Below, one piece after another: positions 21,701 to 32,337 of a stretch of 64,000 nucleotides of DNA; positions within the stretch are counted from its first letter, which is position 1, and every line of letters begins with the position of its first letter. The notes beneath the pieces were generated by a model, which saw nothing but the letters and a program-made list of their open reading frames with translations, was not told the origin of the DNA and searched no databases. Origin of the DNA: Sphaerolaimus hirsutus (Eukaryota; Nematoda; Chromadorea; Monhysterida; Sphaerolaimidae). Both the position numbers and the translations under genes were made by a program. The DNA lies in the NCBI GenBank assembly GCA_964036195.1, contig OZ038457.1, forward strand, positions 16,023,147-16,087,146, read 5' to 3'.

Positions 21701-24700
21701 AAATTGATGTGTGCAGTTCCAAAAACGTAAAAAATGGGGGTGTGTAATACCATGCTCACTTTGTTCTGACAGTGGCTCGACGCACTGCTTGTAGCAGCCG
21801 TTGTCGCAGCACTTCTGCATGCCGGAGCACATGGAGTCCAACTCGCAGTCGTTGGGGATGCCGCCGCCGGAGCAGGGGGACGGCGGGGGGCACTGGCCCG
21901 GCTTGGGGATCGTGCGCACGTCGCTCGTCCGATCTTTGGGTTCTTCCTTCTTTGGCGCTTTCTCCTCCGCAGCCCTGTCTTTCGGTTTCGCCCTGTTTGG
22001 TTCAAATTATTTTACACCAAAAAGCAAAGTCCACATAAAAATAAGGTTAATATTGGACTAATGGTAATCAATGTCTGTGAGCAGTCGGGATCTTATATTT
22101 ACACTTGGGGTACCGCAAACTATGCGTTCAAAATAACTTATGTCTTAGACGATAACCCGCGAGCAGGATACTTATGCACGCACTTTCACAAAACAATTTT
22201 TAAGGGAGTCGCGTACAAGCGACAAATTTTTTCCTGAAGCTTTTTTTCTTTCATGTCACTATATTGATATTATCAATGATGATGTCACGATGGAGTGTTA
22301 CCTTCAGAAAAAATACACAGCACATTGTTGGCCAAGTATAACACTCATAAAGTACTACATTGGATATCTATTTATTTGTGCAGGACTTACTTCTCCTCCT
22401 TGGCTCTGCTTCCTTCAGGGTCTTTGCAGCTGGCACAGCAGTTTGGCTTCATCCATACAGCGTTAGCTTTACATTCACCCATGAATGACCAGAATGAGCA
22501 AAGATCGTTTGTGTCCGCGCACTCACCTTCAGTAGGCTGCGCATGAGGCCGTGTGGGCATTTGGATTGTCATTTTAGGCTATTGTAGTCGCGATAGAACT
22601 TTTTTTACAATTTTTAGGGCCTTTTATTCATTGCTACATGCAGATATAGGTATTACCATTTAGTATGCTCGGTGGACTGCAAAGCATGCACCCAAAATTA
22701 CTTTGTCTTAGTCTATAACGCGTGAGCAGGATACTTATGTATGCACTGTCACAAAAACAGAAATATTTTGAAAAGAAAAAGGTGGAATCATGTACAAGCG
22801 AGGAATGTTATTTCCTGTAATGTTTTTTCTCTTTTTTTGCTGTAACAATTACGATTTTATAATTTATGACGTCATGATGGAGTGTTTCCTTCAGAAAAAT
22901 GCATAGCATGCGGTCCGCCGAGTCTATTCATGTATCGCACATTTCTAGCCTTAAAAACGTCTCACACAAATCAAAATGTGAAAGCACTTACTGGTCTCGG
23001 TGGTGGGTCGATGGCCACTGCCCGGTCCCTCGCCCCAGCGTCGCCGCCGCTGCCGCAGTTCACGCTGACCTGGCACTGCATCGCCGTTGCAACTGCGTAA
23101 TGCAGCTCAAACTTTAATGTCGTCGTGTTATCGTAGCACCGCTAAGGGAACATAAGGATGGGCATTGTAACTCACCTGTGCAGCCACATGTGCCGCACGC
23201 CGACTGGCAGTTGACCCTCATCCAAAACGGGTTGCTGTCGCACTCGCCCTGATTCGCCCACGTGCAGCAGTGCGGGCTCGAATCCTTCTCGCAGTCACCA
23301 TTATCAGAGCCTGTAGCCGGCCAGCATTTGGCTTGTTTTTCCGAACCACGAAAGAGAAGATGGTTTCATTTAAATGAAAGTTTTTGCGCACCTTCTACAT
23401 CGGCTGGGTTGACGCACTGCTTGTAGCAGCCGTTGCTGCAGCAGAACTCCCCGCTGGGGCACTGGGCGTCGTCTTTGCAGTCGTCCGAGGCGACCCCATC
23501 TTGCATGGTGCACTCGGGCGCTTTCGGGCATTGCGCACCTGCGCCGGTATACCAGAGTTGTTAAAAGTACCAAACTTTTTTCAAAGTATACGTAAACGTA
23601 ATTTTTTTTCACCCCCGAGTACAGAAAACGTAAAGTAAGGTTTTTACTTTTACTGATGAGTAAACGTGAGTAAACGTACTTTTCCCCTGTAAAACGTAAA
23701 AGTGTGTATTTTTACTAAATGTCACCCAAATTTTTGCTCAAATCACTTTTTCTCTAAACCTTTTGCCTATTTTCAGCAATTTTTGGCTACATAAATATGT
23801 GCTAATATAAACATTTCAGACTAGTTTTCCCGACTTTTCCTCTTCTATACCTTTAAAAAGTCATTGTGAATAACCTTTATAATACGTTTTTGTACTCGAT
23901 TACTTTCGAAAAGTATCCTTAAAAGTGAGTACTGGTACTTTTTTCAAAGGGAACGTTAACTTATACCCAGTGCTCGGGTATACGTAGTTTGCGAGTAAAA
24001 GTAAATACGTTTTCACAACTATGGGGTATGCAAATGTGTGTCAAATTATCCACGTGCGATAAATATACCGTATTTGCTTGAATAATTCCCCCCCCCCTTG
24101 AATAGTTCCCCCCTCGAATAATCCCCCAGTGTAAGACGAGTGAGGAAAGAATAATTCCCCCCCTCGAATAATTCCCCCCTTTAAAGATTTGAGCAGTTGT
24201 TTGTACCCAATATTAACAAAAATAGCACGTTCTTGTGTAAATAAAGCTTATTTCATTAAATGTGTTGATAGAAACATGCTTGAAAATTTTGACGAAACAA
24301 TAATTCCCCTCGAATAATTCCCCCCTTGAATAGTTCCCCCCTCAAAAAAGTCTGACGAAATAATAATCCCCCAGGGGGATTATTCAAGCAAATACGGTAT
24401 GCATGTGGGAATCTAAAGGCCGCACGCTCACTTTGTTCGAACAATGGCTCGACGCACTGCTTGTAGCAGCCGTTGTCGCAGCACTTCTGTTCCCCGGAGC
24501 ACATGGAGTCCACTTCGCAGTCGTCGCTGGCGATGCCGCTGTCAGAGCAGGGGGACGGCGGGGGACACTGGCCCGGCTTGGGGATACCCCGCACGTCGGT
24601 CATCCGATCTTTGGGTTTTGCGTCGCCATCCTTGCCATCGTACGAGTCACCACCGCCATCTGCGCATCGTTGCTTTGCATCTCTGCCTACTGAAGTTCAA

Positions 24701-25212
24701 CTGCCAGTAGAGAGACTACGTGCGTCTACAAACGAATCAGCACGCAACTAAATAGGCATATTAATCAATTATTTTACATGTTTTGTGCACCGAAATTCGT
24801 AAACCTTTTTTGATTTTGCATTGTTGTCGGTTTTTAAACAGTCATCACTCAAGTGTCGCGGAAAACAATTCACCGACAAATTGTGTATGAAACATTGACC
24901 AAACGTACGAGTCCTTGATTTTTCACGGAAAATCTGGTCAAAAATACCTCTGTTATAAATTGTAGAACTAGCTAAAGAACTCGGAAACTAGGTATGTAGA
25001 ACTTTGTTCGGCAAATTTACAATACCAATCAAAAGTGAAATATAAACATAGGGAAAATCTGGAAAAACCTAGAGAAGGTATCAAAATGTAAGATTTTTTT
25101 CCAATATTTTTTTAAAATATACAATACCCAAGATTTTTGGAATGCTAAATACGAACGAAAACTCACACGCGGTTGCTGCCACAGCGCAGAAGATAAAAAT
25201 GTAGGCTTTCAT
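18734..25212 (-). CDS. Gene B: secreted nine-domain WAP/ShK protein, internally duplicated
   Basis: Exons, 5' to 3': 25167-25212, 24432-24659, 23392-23538, 23176-23310, 22992-23092, 22391-22536, 21760-21992, 21342-21480, 19484-19716, 19252-19398, 18862-18996, 18734-18777 (578 codons including TAG). Signal peptide MKAYIFIFCAVAATA, then WAP 1, WAP 2 (FCCSNGCYKQC), ShK 1, a tail exon with CQVSVNC, ShK 2, WAP 3, ShK 3, WAP 4, WAP 5, ShK 4 and a terminal CQVNVNCG. Two blocks repeat: ShK-WAP (exons 6-7 and 8-9) and WAP-ShK-tail (exons 3-5 and 10-12). ShK exons 6 and 8 differ by two bases over about 130, so the duplication is recent. The first tail exon reads on for 20 residues (GSGGD...) where the last one stops. 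Before WAP 3 and WAP 4 there is a Lys/Glu-rich linker as in gene A. Introns are full of MITEs. Predicted secreted; exact function unknown. Confidence 0.88.
20397..20719. mobile_element. GGGCCAGTTCC foldback element, hAT-like
   Basis: The 8-bp duplication TGGGCAAT flanks it (20389-20396 and 20720-20727). Ends are CTGGGCCAGTTCCGC and GGAACTGGCCCC, followed inward by GTGGTAGAGTAAAAAG and its complement. A GTATCCAAATCTTATG palindrome sits in the centre. In the gene B intron between exons 8 and 9. Confidence 0.78.
22095..22335. repeat. MITE copy in gene B intron 6
   Basis: Shares GAGCAGGATACTTATG and GATGGAGTGTTACCTTCAGA blocks with 22664-22932. The second is in intron 5, so both introns carry the same element type; the introns are not simply whole copies of each other. 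Confidence 0.5.
22664..22932. mobile_element. TATGCTCGGTGGAC MITE in gene B intron 5
   Basis: Ends TATGCTCGGTGGACTGCAAA and GCGGTCCGCCGAGTCTA are inverted. Related to 32773-32934 in gene C (TATACTCGGCGGAC). Contains GCGTGAGCAGGATACTTATG. Confidence 0.6.
23553..24023. mobile_element. CAGAGTTG-family hAT-like element abutting a gene B splice acceptor
   Basis: Starts CAGAGTTGTTAAAAGTACC and ends TTTTCACAACTATG; flanks CGGTATAC and GGGTATGC are a decayed 8-bp duplication. Internal arrays of TTTACTTTTAC and GTAAACGTACT on both strands. Its edge is 14 bp upstream of the acceptor of the 23392-23538 exon, replacing most of the normal acceptor tract. Confidence 0.7.
24066..24399. mobile_element. TA-flanked ACCGTATTTGCTTGAATAATT element
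   Basis: Ends TACCGTATTTGCTTGAATAA and its complement at 24380-24399, TA at both borders, with repeated CCCCCTCGAATAATT units. A second sequence subfamily of the 1782-2234 type; another copy is at 55052-55365. In gene B intron 2. Confidence 0.8.
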
Positions 25213-25240
25213 TGCGGAATTAATAATTACTGTCAAAAAC

Positions 25241-25248
25241 TATTTATA
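25241..25248 (-). promoter_or_regulatory. TATA-like motif upstream of gene B start
   Basis: TATAAATA on the minus strand, about 30 bp upstream of the gene B ATG (25212). As a TATA box it would leave almost no 5' UTR. It may instead lie within the 5' UTR, since an acceptor-like TTTTCACAG precedes it. Confidence 0.25.
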
Positions 25249-26307
25249 CCCTGTGAAAATGAGATTTATTTGCTATCTTTATGAAAATATTTTTCATGCC
25301 ATACACGTAATAAAAGTAAAAGAGGGAAATAAATTTCACCGCCTTTATTATCTTATTTAGTCACCACTATCATAGTAAATTTTGGCACAGATACAGTTAT
25401 CGGCATAAGATTCGGCGCAGAGCGGTATTAAAATTAAACAAAAGTAAGTACCTAAGTATTTTATGTGGTTGTGTATTACCGTAGAAAAATGCGTGAACGA
25501 TTATGTAGCTGGAGGAAATGACCAAAAAGGAACCTGAACTCCCTTGATATAATATAAAATATGCTATAAAATGTTGCCTATCGAACCTCTAGTATTTATA
25601 TCATGCATACGGTATAGTTGGTTGCGGTCCCACTTATTTGCCGCGCGGTTCCATCGTAGTTATGAACAAAGATTTGATATCGGTGTTGAATAGCGGTGGA
25701 AAGTGACAACGCTGACTGGTAACTTGCAAAACCAAGGAGTAATGCCCGCCAAGACTCCCATTTCCCATTTAACTCCATTCCATTATCGCCTACCTAAAAC
25801 TTGGCGCTTGCTTTTATATTTCATTCTTTTTGTATTTCCCAGTTCTTTTATTCCCCACACCCAATTATCACTTGTGCGGCCGTTTGATCCATTTATGACT
25901 TATTGACACCACAGGTGTTAAATAAAATGTATTTACATTTAGGTATTTACTTGAAAAATATATACCTTGAAGAAATCATATCATCTTCCTATAGAAGTAC
26001 TAAATAAAAATTAAAAATAATAATTTTGGGTCTTTTAGTAAAAATTGCTTTCACATGTAAAAAGGTAGTCGCTTCTACATTTTCAATAAAAAGTACCTAC
26101 TTTTACATACCCTGCAAAGAAAAGTACTTGCTTGCAAATTTTCGTGGGAAAACGTGCTTGCTTTTACATTTTCCAGGGGAAAACTAAAAGTACTCACTTT
26201 GGAAAAAAGCGACTCCCAGGTAAAAGTACTTCCAGGAAAAAGTATTTTACTCGAATATACTCATGAGTATTGGCAAAAAAGTGTTTTACATTTCCTGTAC
26301 TCAGGGG

Positions 26308-29097
26308 TAGGGTTGGAAAAAAAAACGTTTTTTTAACTCGATGTTTTTTAATAAAAAAACGTTGTTTTTTAATAAAAAACGTTTTTTTTTAAAAGCTCCC
26401 AGATATGACCTTGTGTCAACATATATAGGTAGGTATATCAGACAGTGGCAATACTCTGCGATGTTATGTATGACCATATAATGTCTGTGGAGCCATGGGA
26501 TAGCATTATAAGTGGTGATTTGTGTCAAAAATGTCCATTTTTAGTCGACATGTTCATATATCGCCTTATAGTTGAATGTTCGTGACTTCAGGTGAAGTTT
26601 GGCACGGAATAGTGGTCAAACAAGGTTATAAAAGGAGATTGTTACTTTGGGAGTGATGTTACATACTGTGGAGGTATATCGAAGCACATTATGTACATAT
26701 GTACATAAACACCTTCCCGGACAAGTTCACCACCCATTTTTTTATTTCACTTCGAACGCAATATCTCCGTCCATGGGGGTGTTATAAGGCTGAAACTTTG
26801 TATATATAAAGTTGTAAGACCCCCTTACTCCCCAACAATGGGGGGAGGTGCGGCGACTCACTACAGGGTGGGTCGCCCTATATGCAACAATTTTTGTGGC
26901 GTTTTTGGTGTCCCAAGCAAGTTCACCACCCACTTGATAAGCTACACTTTGAAGGCTATATCTCCAGCTGTGAGGGCGGTAGAAAGCTGAAATTTGGGGG
27001 ATGTCTTGCCAACAACCCCCCTCACAATACACCAGTGGGGCGGCAGCCGACGACTCACTAAAGCATGGGTCACTGCATATAAAGTTGATAATTTTTTAAG
27101 AACAGCCCGAGTGTCAGAAACAAGTTCGCCACCCAACTGCATTACAAAAAAATGTTGTGAGAACATACCTGATATAAAATTGAATCAGATTTGAACCCTA
27201 GTTCTGCTCATAAAATTTTTTTCAGTACGGCATCCACCCTGTCCCATAAACAGCAGACTGAAAATTTCACTTTAAACCAAATTTTTGTTTCACACTTTAA
27301 AAGTTGGTTTACAAAGTCCCATAGAGAAGTGTCTAAGGTTCAATATTGCATAAACAACATAACCTCTAAAATGCCCCTATAAAGAAATTTATTTGGGGTG
27401 AATTTTATGACATCATAATGACATCACCACAGGAACAAAATTTGCCAAAATTTTCATTTTTTCATTCACCCCAAATAAATTTCATTATGGAGGCATTTTA
27501 GAGGTTATGTTGTTTACGCAATATTGAACCTTAAACACTTCTCTATGGGACTTTGTAAACCAACTTTTCAATTGTGAAACAAAAATTTGGTGTAAAGTAA
27601 ATTTTTTGTCCGCCATTTAGGGAGGGGGTGAGTGTCCCATTCAAGTTTGCCAGTGCCTACAGAGAAAATTTCGATCAGGAGATCTAGGGTTCAAACTGGA
27701 TATAATTTTTCTTCTGGGATTGGGATCGTTACTGGAGGGTTGTCTGGGATCATATTTTTTCATATTGGGATTTTTTTTTTGAGATAGGGATTGTGACTGG
27801 GGTCTGTGTGCGGTATTGGGGTGGGGGTCATTCTGGATAGTTTTTCATTCAGATTTTTCATATTGGATACTTTTTGAATTATTCTAGATTGGGATCAGGA
27901 CTAGTTCAGGATCTGAATGGTTTTTTTCAAATGTTTGATGAAATTTTTTATAATTATTTGGGATCAGGATTTGTGTTTAGTTTCTGGGGGTCAGGATTGT
28001 GGGTCCCAATGGCGTCTGGCTTCACATTTTTAATCAACCAAAGCATTTAAAAAAGGTGGGTGACTGCTTTAAACAACTTTAATTTTTCTTTAAAGTCTAA
28101 ACCATTCACTTTTTGAAACGCAATCAGGTGGTGAACTTGTGTGGGACACCCAGATCGTTTAAAAAAAACAACTTTAAACGCAGCGACTGACGCTGTAGTT
28201 GGTCGCCGGCGGTCGTCCCGCCGGTGAATAGTGAGGGGGGTGTAGTCAAGACATCCCCCAAATTTCAGCTTTTTAACCCCCCCACAGCAGGAGATATGGC
28301 CCCCGTAGTGCAGCCAATCAAGTGGGTGGTGAACTTGTTTGGGACACTAAAAACGCCGGAAAAAATGTTGCATATAGGGCGACCCTCCCTGTAGTTCGTC
28401 GCCGTGCCTCCCCCCATTGATGCGGAGTAGGGGATTGTTGAAACTATATATATACAAATTTTCAGCTCTTTAATCCCCGCATAGCCGCAGATATTGCGTC
28501 AAGAGTAAAAAAAAAAATTGGGTGGTGAACTTGTCCGGGAAGGTGTTTAGGTATATCAGACAAGTGGCAATACTCTGTGATGTTATATATGACCATATAA
28601 TGTCTGTGGAGCCATGGGATAGCATTATAAGTGGTGATTTGTGTCAAAAATATCCTTTTTTTGTCGACATATCGTTTGTATATAGCCTTATAGTCGAATG
28701 TTCGTGACTTCAGGTAAAGTTTGGCACGGAATAGTGATGAAACAAGGTTATAAAAGGAGATTGTTACTTTGGGAGTGAAGTTACACACTGTGGAGGTACA
28801 TGGAAGCACATTACCTCAATATTATATACTACAGCAACATATGACGGCTTATTAACCCATGGTAGCACATAGAAATGGATACTTTGATACTAAAAATGCC
28901 ACAAAACCAATGAAAACAACCACCAATGTCAATTTGTGGGTGAAATTGCGCGCTTGCGCACAAAAATTTTGCAAAATACCTAGTGCTTAGTACTAAAAAT
29001 TTCGGCCGATGTTTTTTTTAACATTTCAGACGTCATGTTTTGTTGTTTTTTTAAACGTTTTTTTTTAAACGTTTAAAAAAAACATCGGCCAACCCTA
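26308..29097. mobile_element. TAGGGTTGG hAT-like element nested in 25910-29174
   Basis: The 8-bp duplication CTCAGGGG lies at 26300-26307 and 29098-29105, inside the CAGAGTTG element. Ends TAGGGTTGG and CATCGGCCAACCCTA with T/A tracts. The core stretch from AGGTATATCAGAC to GAAGCACATTA is present twice, before (about 26425-26690) and after (about 28548-28815) the inserted foldback, so this is not a simple insertion. Confidence 0.8.
26707..28543. mobile_element. Modular foldback element (ACACCTTCCCGGACAAG ends)
   Basis: Ends AACACCTTCCCGGACAAG and CTTGTCCGGGAAGGTGTT are inverted. Each arm has two variant modules starting with a GGGACACC/AAGTTCACCACCCA-like junction and containing ATATCTCC, a G/C tract and CGACTCACTA-type blocks. 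The centre is inverted again (TTAGAGGTTATGTTGTTTA). Related in layout to 58309-62376. Noncoding. Confidence 0.7.
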
Positions 29098-29819
29098 CTC
29101 AGGGGTGAGTTTAAAAGTATTTTACATATAAATACATACACTTTGAAAAAAGTTCAGTAATTTTAACAACTCTGATTGACACTCAGTATTCGTCTAATGC
29201 GCGCCAATTCTCATCTTACCTACTCTCGTTTTCGTTGGCTAGTTCTTTTACCAAATCTAGGTAGGTACATCTGCCGTGACGGTAGTGTAATGCTTTTTAC
29301 AAAACTAGTTTTTCTTTAAAAATTCCATGCGGCCCGTACTGTGGGTGTGATCCGGCCGCGTCATGCCCAATTGAACCATTAGTATTATGGTTCCATGATC
29401 AATTTCCAATTTCGTCCACATGTCATTATAATTCGGCCACGATTAAACTGGAGCCGTACAAAGACTCCCACCGATAGTCCCAAGGACGATTGTGACAATT
29501 AAATATATGAACCGACGGGGGTAACGGAAATCATGCGTTTTTCAGACGTTTTTGCCTATTGCAAACGCAACACGCGGTGGGGCCTACAAAAAATAGTTTC
29601 GTGATATTTAGTTGATATAAAAATAAATTTCGACCATATTTTCTTTACGATCCACACCTGGAGCCCATGCCGCACTCTGTAAAACGTTATGTCCCTAAAT
29701 GTGACGTGATGTTCCCGGTCAAAGTAGTATTCATCTTACATAGCGATTTTGATCGCGATTAATTAGTGACGTAAAGCCACCGCCACCGGTGCTCCTGTGC
29801 TGGGCCACGACGCAGACTC

Positions 29820-30235
29820 GCTTGGCATGTAAACCCGCTTGACATATAGACCCATCACGGGGATTCATGGGGGAGGGCTGCTCAGCTATCTATCCAGCTT
29901 GAGACTAATTAAATACTATCCCCTGATCCCCCACAAATCGCTCAACTATCTAGGTATCTATGTGGAGCAAACTTTGAGCAATTTTTCCGCAATTTTTACT
30001 CAAAATCGCTAAATTTTGCTCCACTTTGTCAATTTTGCCATATACCTATATCATATTTATATATTTTAACCCCAGCGAGCACCCCAAATAAATTTTCAAC
30101 TATCTGTTATACCTCCGTAGGAGGTTTTTGCTATGTATGAAGACCTTGCGATGGTAAAAAACCTTGAAAACCCCTGATCCATTGTCTACATGCCAAACGG
30201 GTTACATGCGGACAGGCAAAGCCTTTGCGGTGCCT
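29820..30235. mobile_element. CTTGGCATGTAAACCCG element, copy 1
   Basis: Starts CTTGGCATGTAAACCCGC and ends near ACATGCCAAACGGGTTACAT, inverted. Contains CTCAACTATCTAGGTATCTA and GTGGAGCAAACTTTG. Copies at 48035-48415 and 50728-51121. Confidence 0.6.
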
Positions 30236-31235
30236 TTACGATTTTCACCCGTGCCGCACCGGTGATGGTGCCCTTTTTCCAATATAGTACCGGACCGGTG
30301 CGGTGCGCCGCCAAATTTTGTTGGTGCCCTTGGGTGGTGGCACCAGCCGGGAAAAGTTGCGCACTGGCGAATGCACCGGCAAGATTTCAAAGGCATGAGG
30401 GTTTTTTTCATTTAAGGTCATGCAAGTGCGTTTAAAAATGACACAATCACAGTGACGCTTGACATGTGGCTTTTTATTGTCATTCCCTCCTACCTTTGGT
30501 TGGGATACGTAGACGAACGACAGGTACCAGATAGGTGACAGGTACCTATACGAACATAAATTATCAATCCCAAAGCTAGTTGGTTGAACAATTTGGTGTG
30601 AACGGCCTATGGTATAGTGTTTCTCGCGATCCAGTGTTCAGATAGCATGTACAGGGAGATGTTTTTCTTGAAACTGCGCATTCCAAAATTGGGCCACATC
30701 AATGCATACAAAAGCACAATGCACCACTAATTTTACCTAAAATAAACTTTCAGAAAATTTTTTGGTCATTCAAAAAGTCAAATGATCAAAATCGATCAAG
30801 CAATAGTCAAGTTATTACAACTTACCTACTTATCATCTGCCAACTTTATTTTTACTTAAAACCGCCAAAATCACGTTGCACGCATACTCATGTACACGTC
30901 CACCGGGTCTTGGAGCGACTATCCCGGCATCCAGCTGAAACACCATCAGTGACTGTTCAGTTTAACTGTGTGCTTGATGTCTCAATATTGAGGTGCAAAT
31001 TTGCATGTTCTAGACAACACCCCAAAAAAGTTTAAAAAAATTTCTTCTTTATTTATTTACCCACCCTACTATCTCCACGTAAGCCCTGACATGAAATCAT
31101 ATTATATTCAAATATCAACAATTTTTGCCAAGCGGTTCACGAGCGGCACCGGTGCCAGCGCGGTGCAGTGGCATTTTTTGCTTATGCCAGGTGCCTTTTC
31201 ATGCGACGGGAGAAGTGCCTGTCAATCGGTCGCAT
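30236..31235. repeat. Intergenic repeat with CACCGGTGC dyads
   Basis: Between genes B and C. GTGCCGCACCGGTG, ACCGGACCGGTGCGGTGCG (30240-30330) and CGGCACCGGTGCCAGCGCGG (31145-31165) resemble the array at 41709-41939. The rest is AT-rich with no exon I can support. Confidence 0.45.
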
Positions 31236-32337
31236 AAGTAACACCTTACAATAACTACTTGTTATTATCTTTCAATGTGAATTGTGAGCAAATGCTCAAC
31301 AAATTCAATTATTCTTCATATATTCGAATAATTAACATTTATGAATATTTTTTTGATAGTTTGACCAACCACCTTTCATTTACTTGAGTTATAATGATGA
31401 TGTGCTGGGATGTGAAATGATTTATTTGACAATAGACTACAATTTTTAAAATAAATTTTATATACCTACCTATATATAATATGGGAAAAGGTATTCGTAA
31501 TTGGCATTGATTCTGTTAGGGCTTGCTTCACGAAAGTAATTGGTACTAGCTTACTAATAAATGGGAACCGGGACATCACTGAATAACTGCATAATTAGTC
31601 ATCTACATTGTGACGGATTAAACAATTTCACAGTGAATTACCATGGATATACCATTGCATTAACTATCTTCAGAATAGCACAAAGAAAAAACTAGGCAGT
31701 TGCTAAGTAATCCACTGAATATTGTGATTTTATCACTCTTGATGGGCGTTCATGTTGGTCTGCTTGTCCAATCAGCAGTTGACCCGAACCCTGCACGTCA
31801 TCGCCCTGTCCTCTGCGTGGATGCGGGGGGGGGGGTGTTGGATGGATGGTTACGTGTCTTGTGTATAACGATGGCAAACAAAAATTCGAATTTTTATTTC
31901 ACCCCTAGAAAAAATACTTAAAAATCTAGTTTTTTTCTAGAGAAATTTACAAACGTTTTCGAGTTTTATATTTTTTTTGTATTTTGGGCCAAAAAATCTT
32001 ATAAAATTCACAAACACGATTCAAAACAACAATTTCAAATGAATCTATTCATTGCGGCATTACAAAAATTGTGAATGTGTCTGTTGTAACAGCTTGGAAA
32101 TCTGCAAAACGTAAAAATGTATGTAAAAGCTTAAATGTAAAAATTCAGCAGAAAAATTCGATCTCGCGATAATTTGATGTAAAAAATCGAAAAATAGTAA
32201 AAAATTCGAAAAGTAATCAAACAGATTCGAAAATTTGAAATTCGAAAAGTCGTTTTGAGAAAAACGCCTAAAATTTTAACACTTTTTTCGATAGGTTTCC
32301 CATCGTCATATACATAAATATTTATATGTATGAGTAT
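31236..32337. other. AT-rich spacer downstream of gene C, with a degenerate element
   Basis: No exon seen. 31867-32305 is bordered by ACGATGGCAAAC and GGTTTCCCATCGT, similar to the CAACGATGG family, with AAATTCGAAAA-type repeats. A related TTTCGAATTTTTATTTCACC block recurs at 35154-35265 in gene C intron 1. Confidence 0.4.

Larger units (their letters stand above)
25910..29174. mobile_element. Outer CAGAGTTG-family hAT-like element of a three-level nest
   Basis: The 8-bp duplication ATTGACAC lies at 25902-25909 and 29175-29182. The left end CACAGGTGTTAAA is a decayed form of the right end's CAGAGTTGTTAAA. Subterminal TACTTTTACATT and ACGTGCTTGC arrays lie at 26030-26300 and resume at 29105. 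The element was interrupted by 26308-29097. Confidence 0.75.

Noticed and set aside
24066-24399. CRISPR-like array
   Set aside because: Repeated units are variable C-tract motifs with inverted ends and no regular spacers; this is a MITE in an animal intron.
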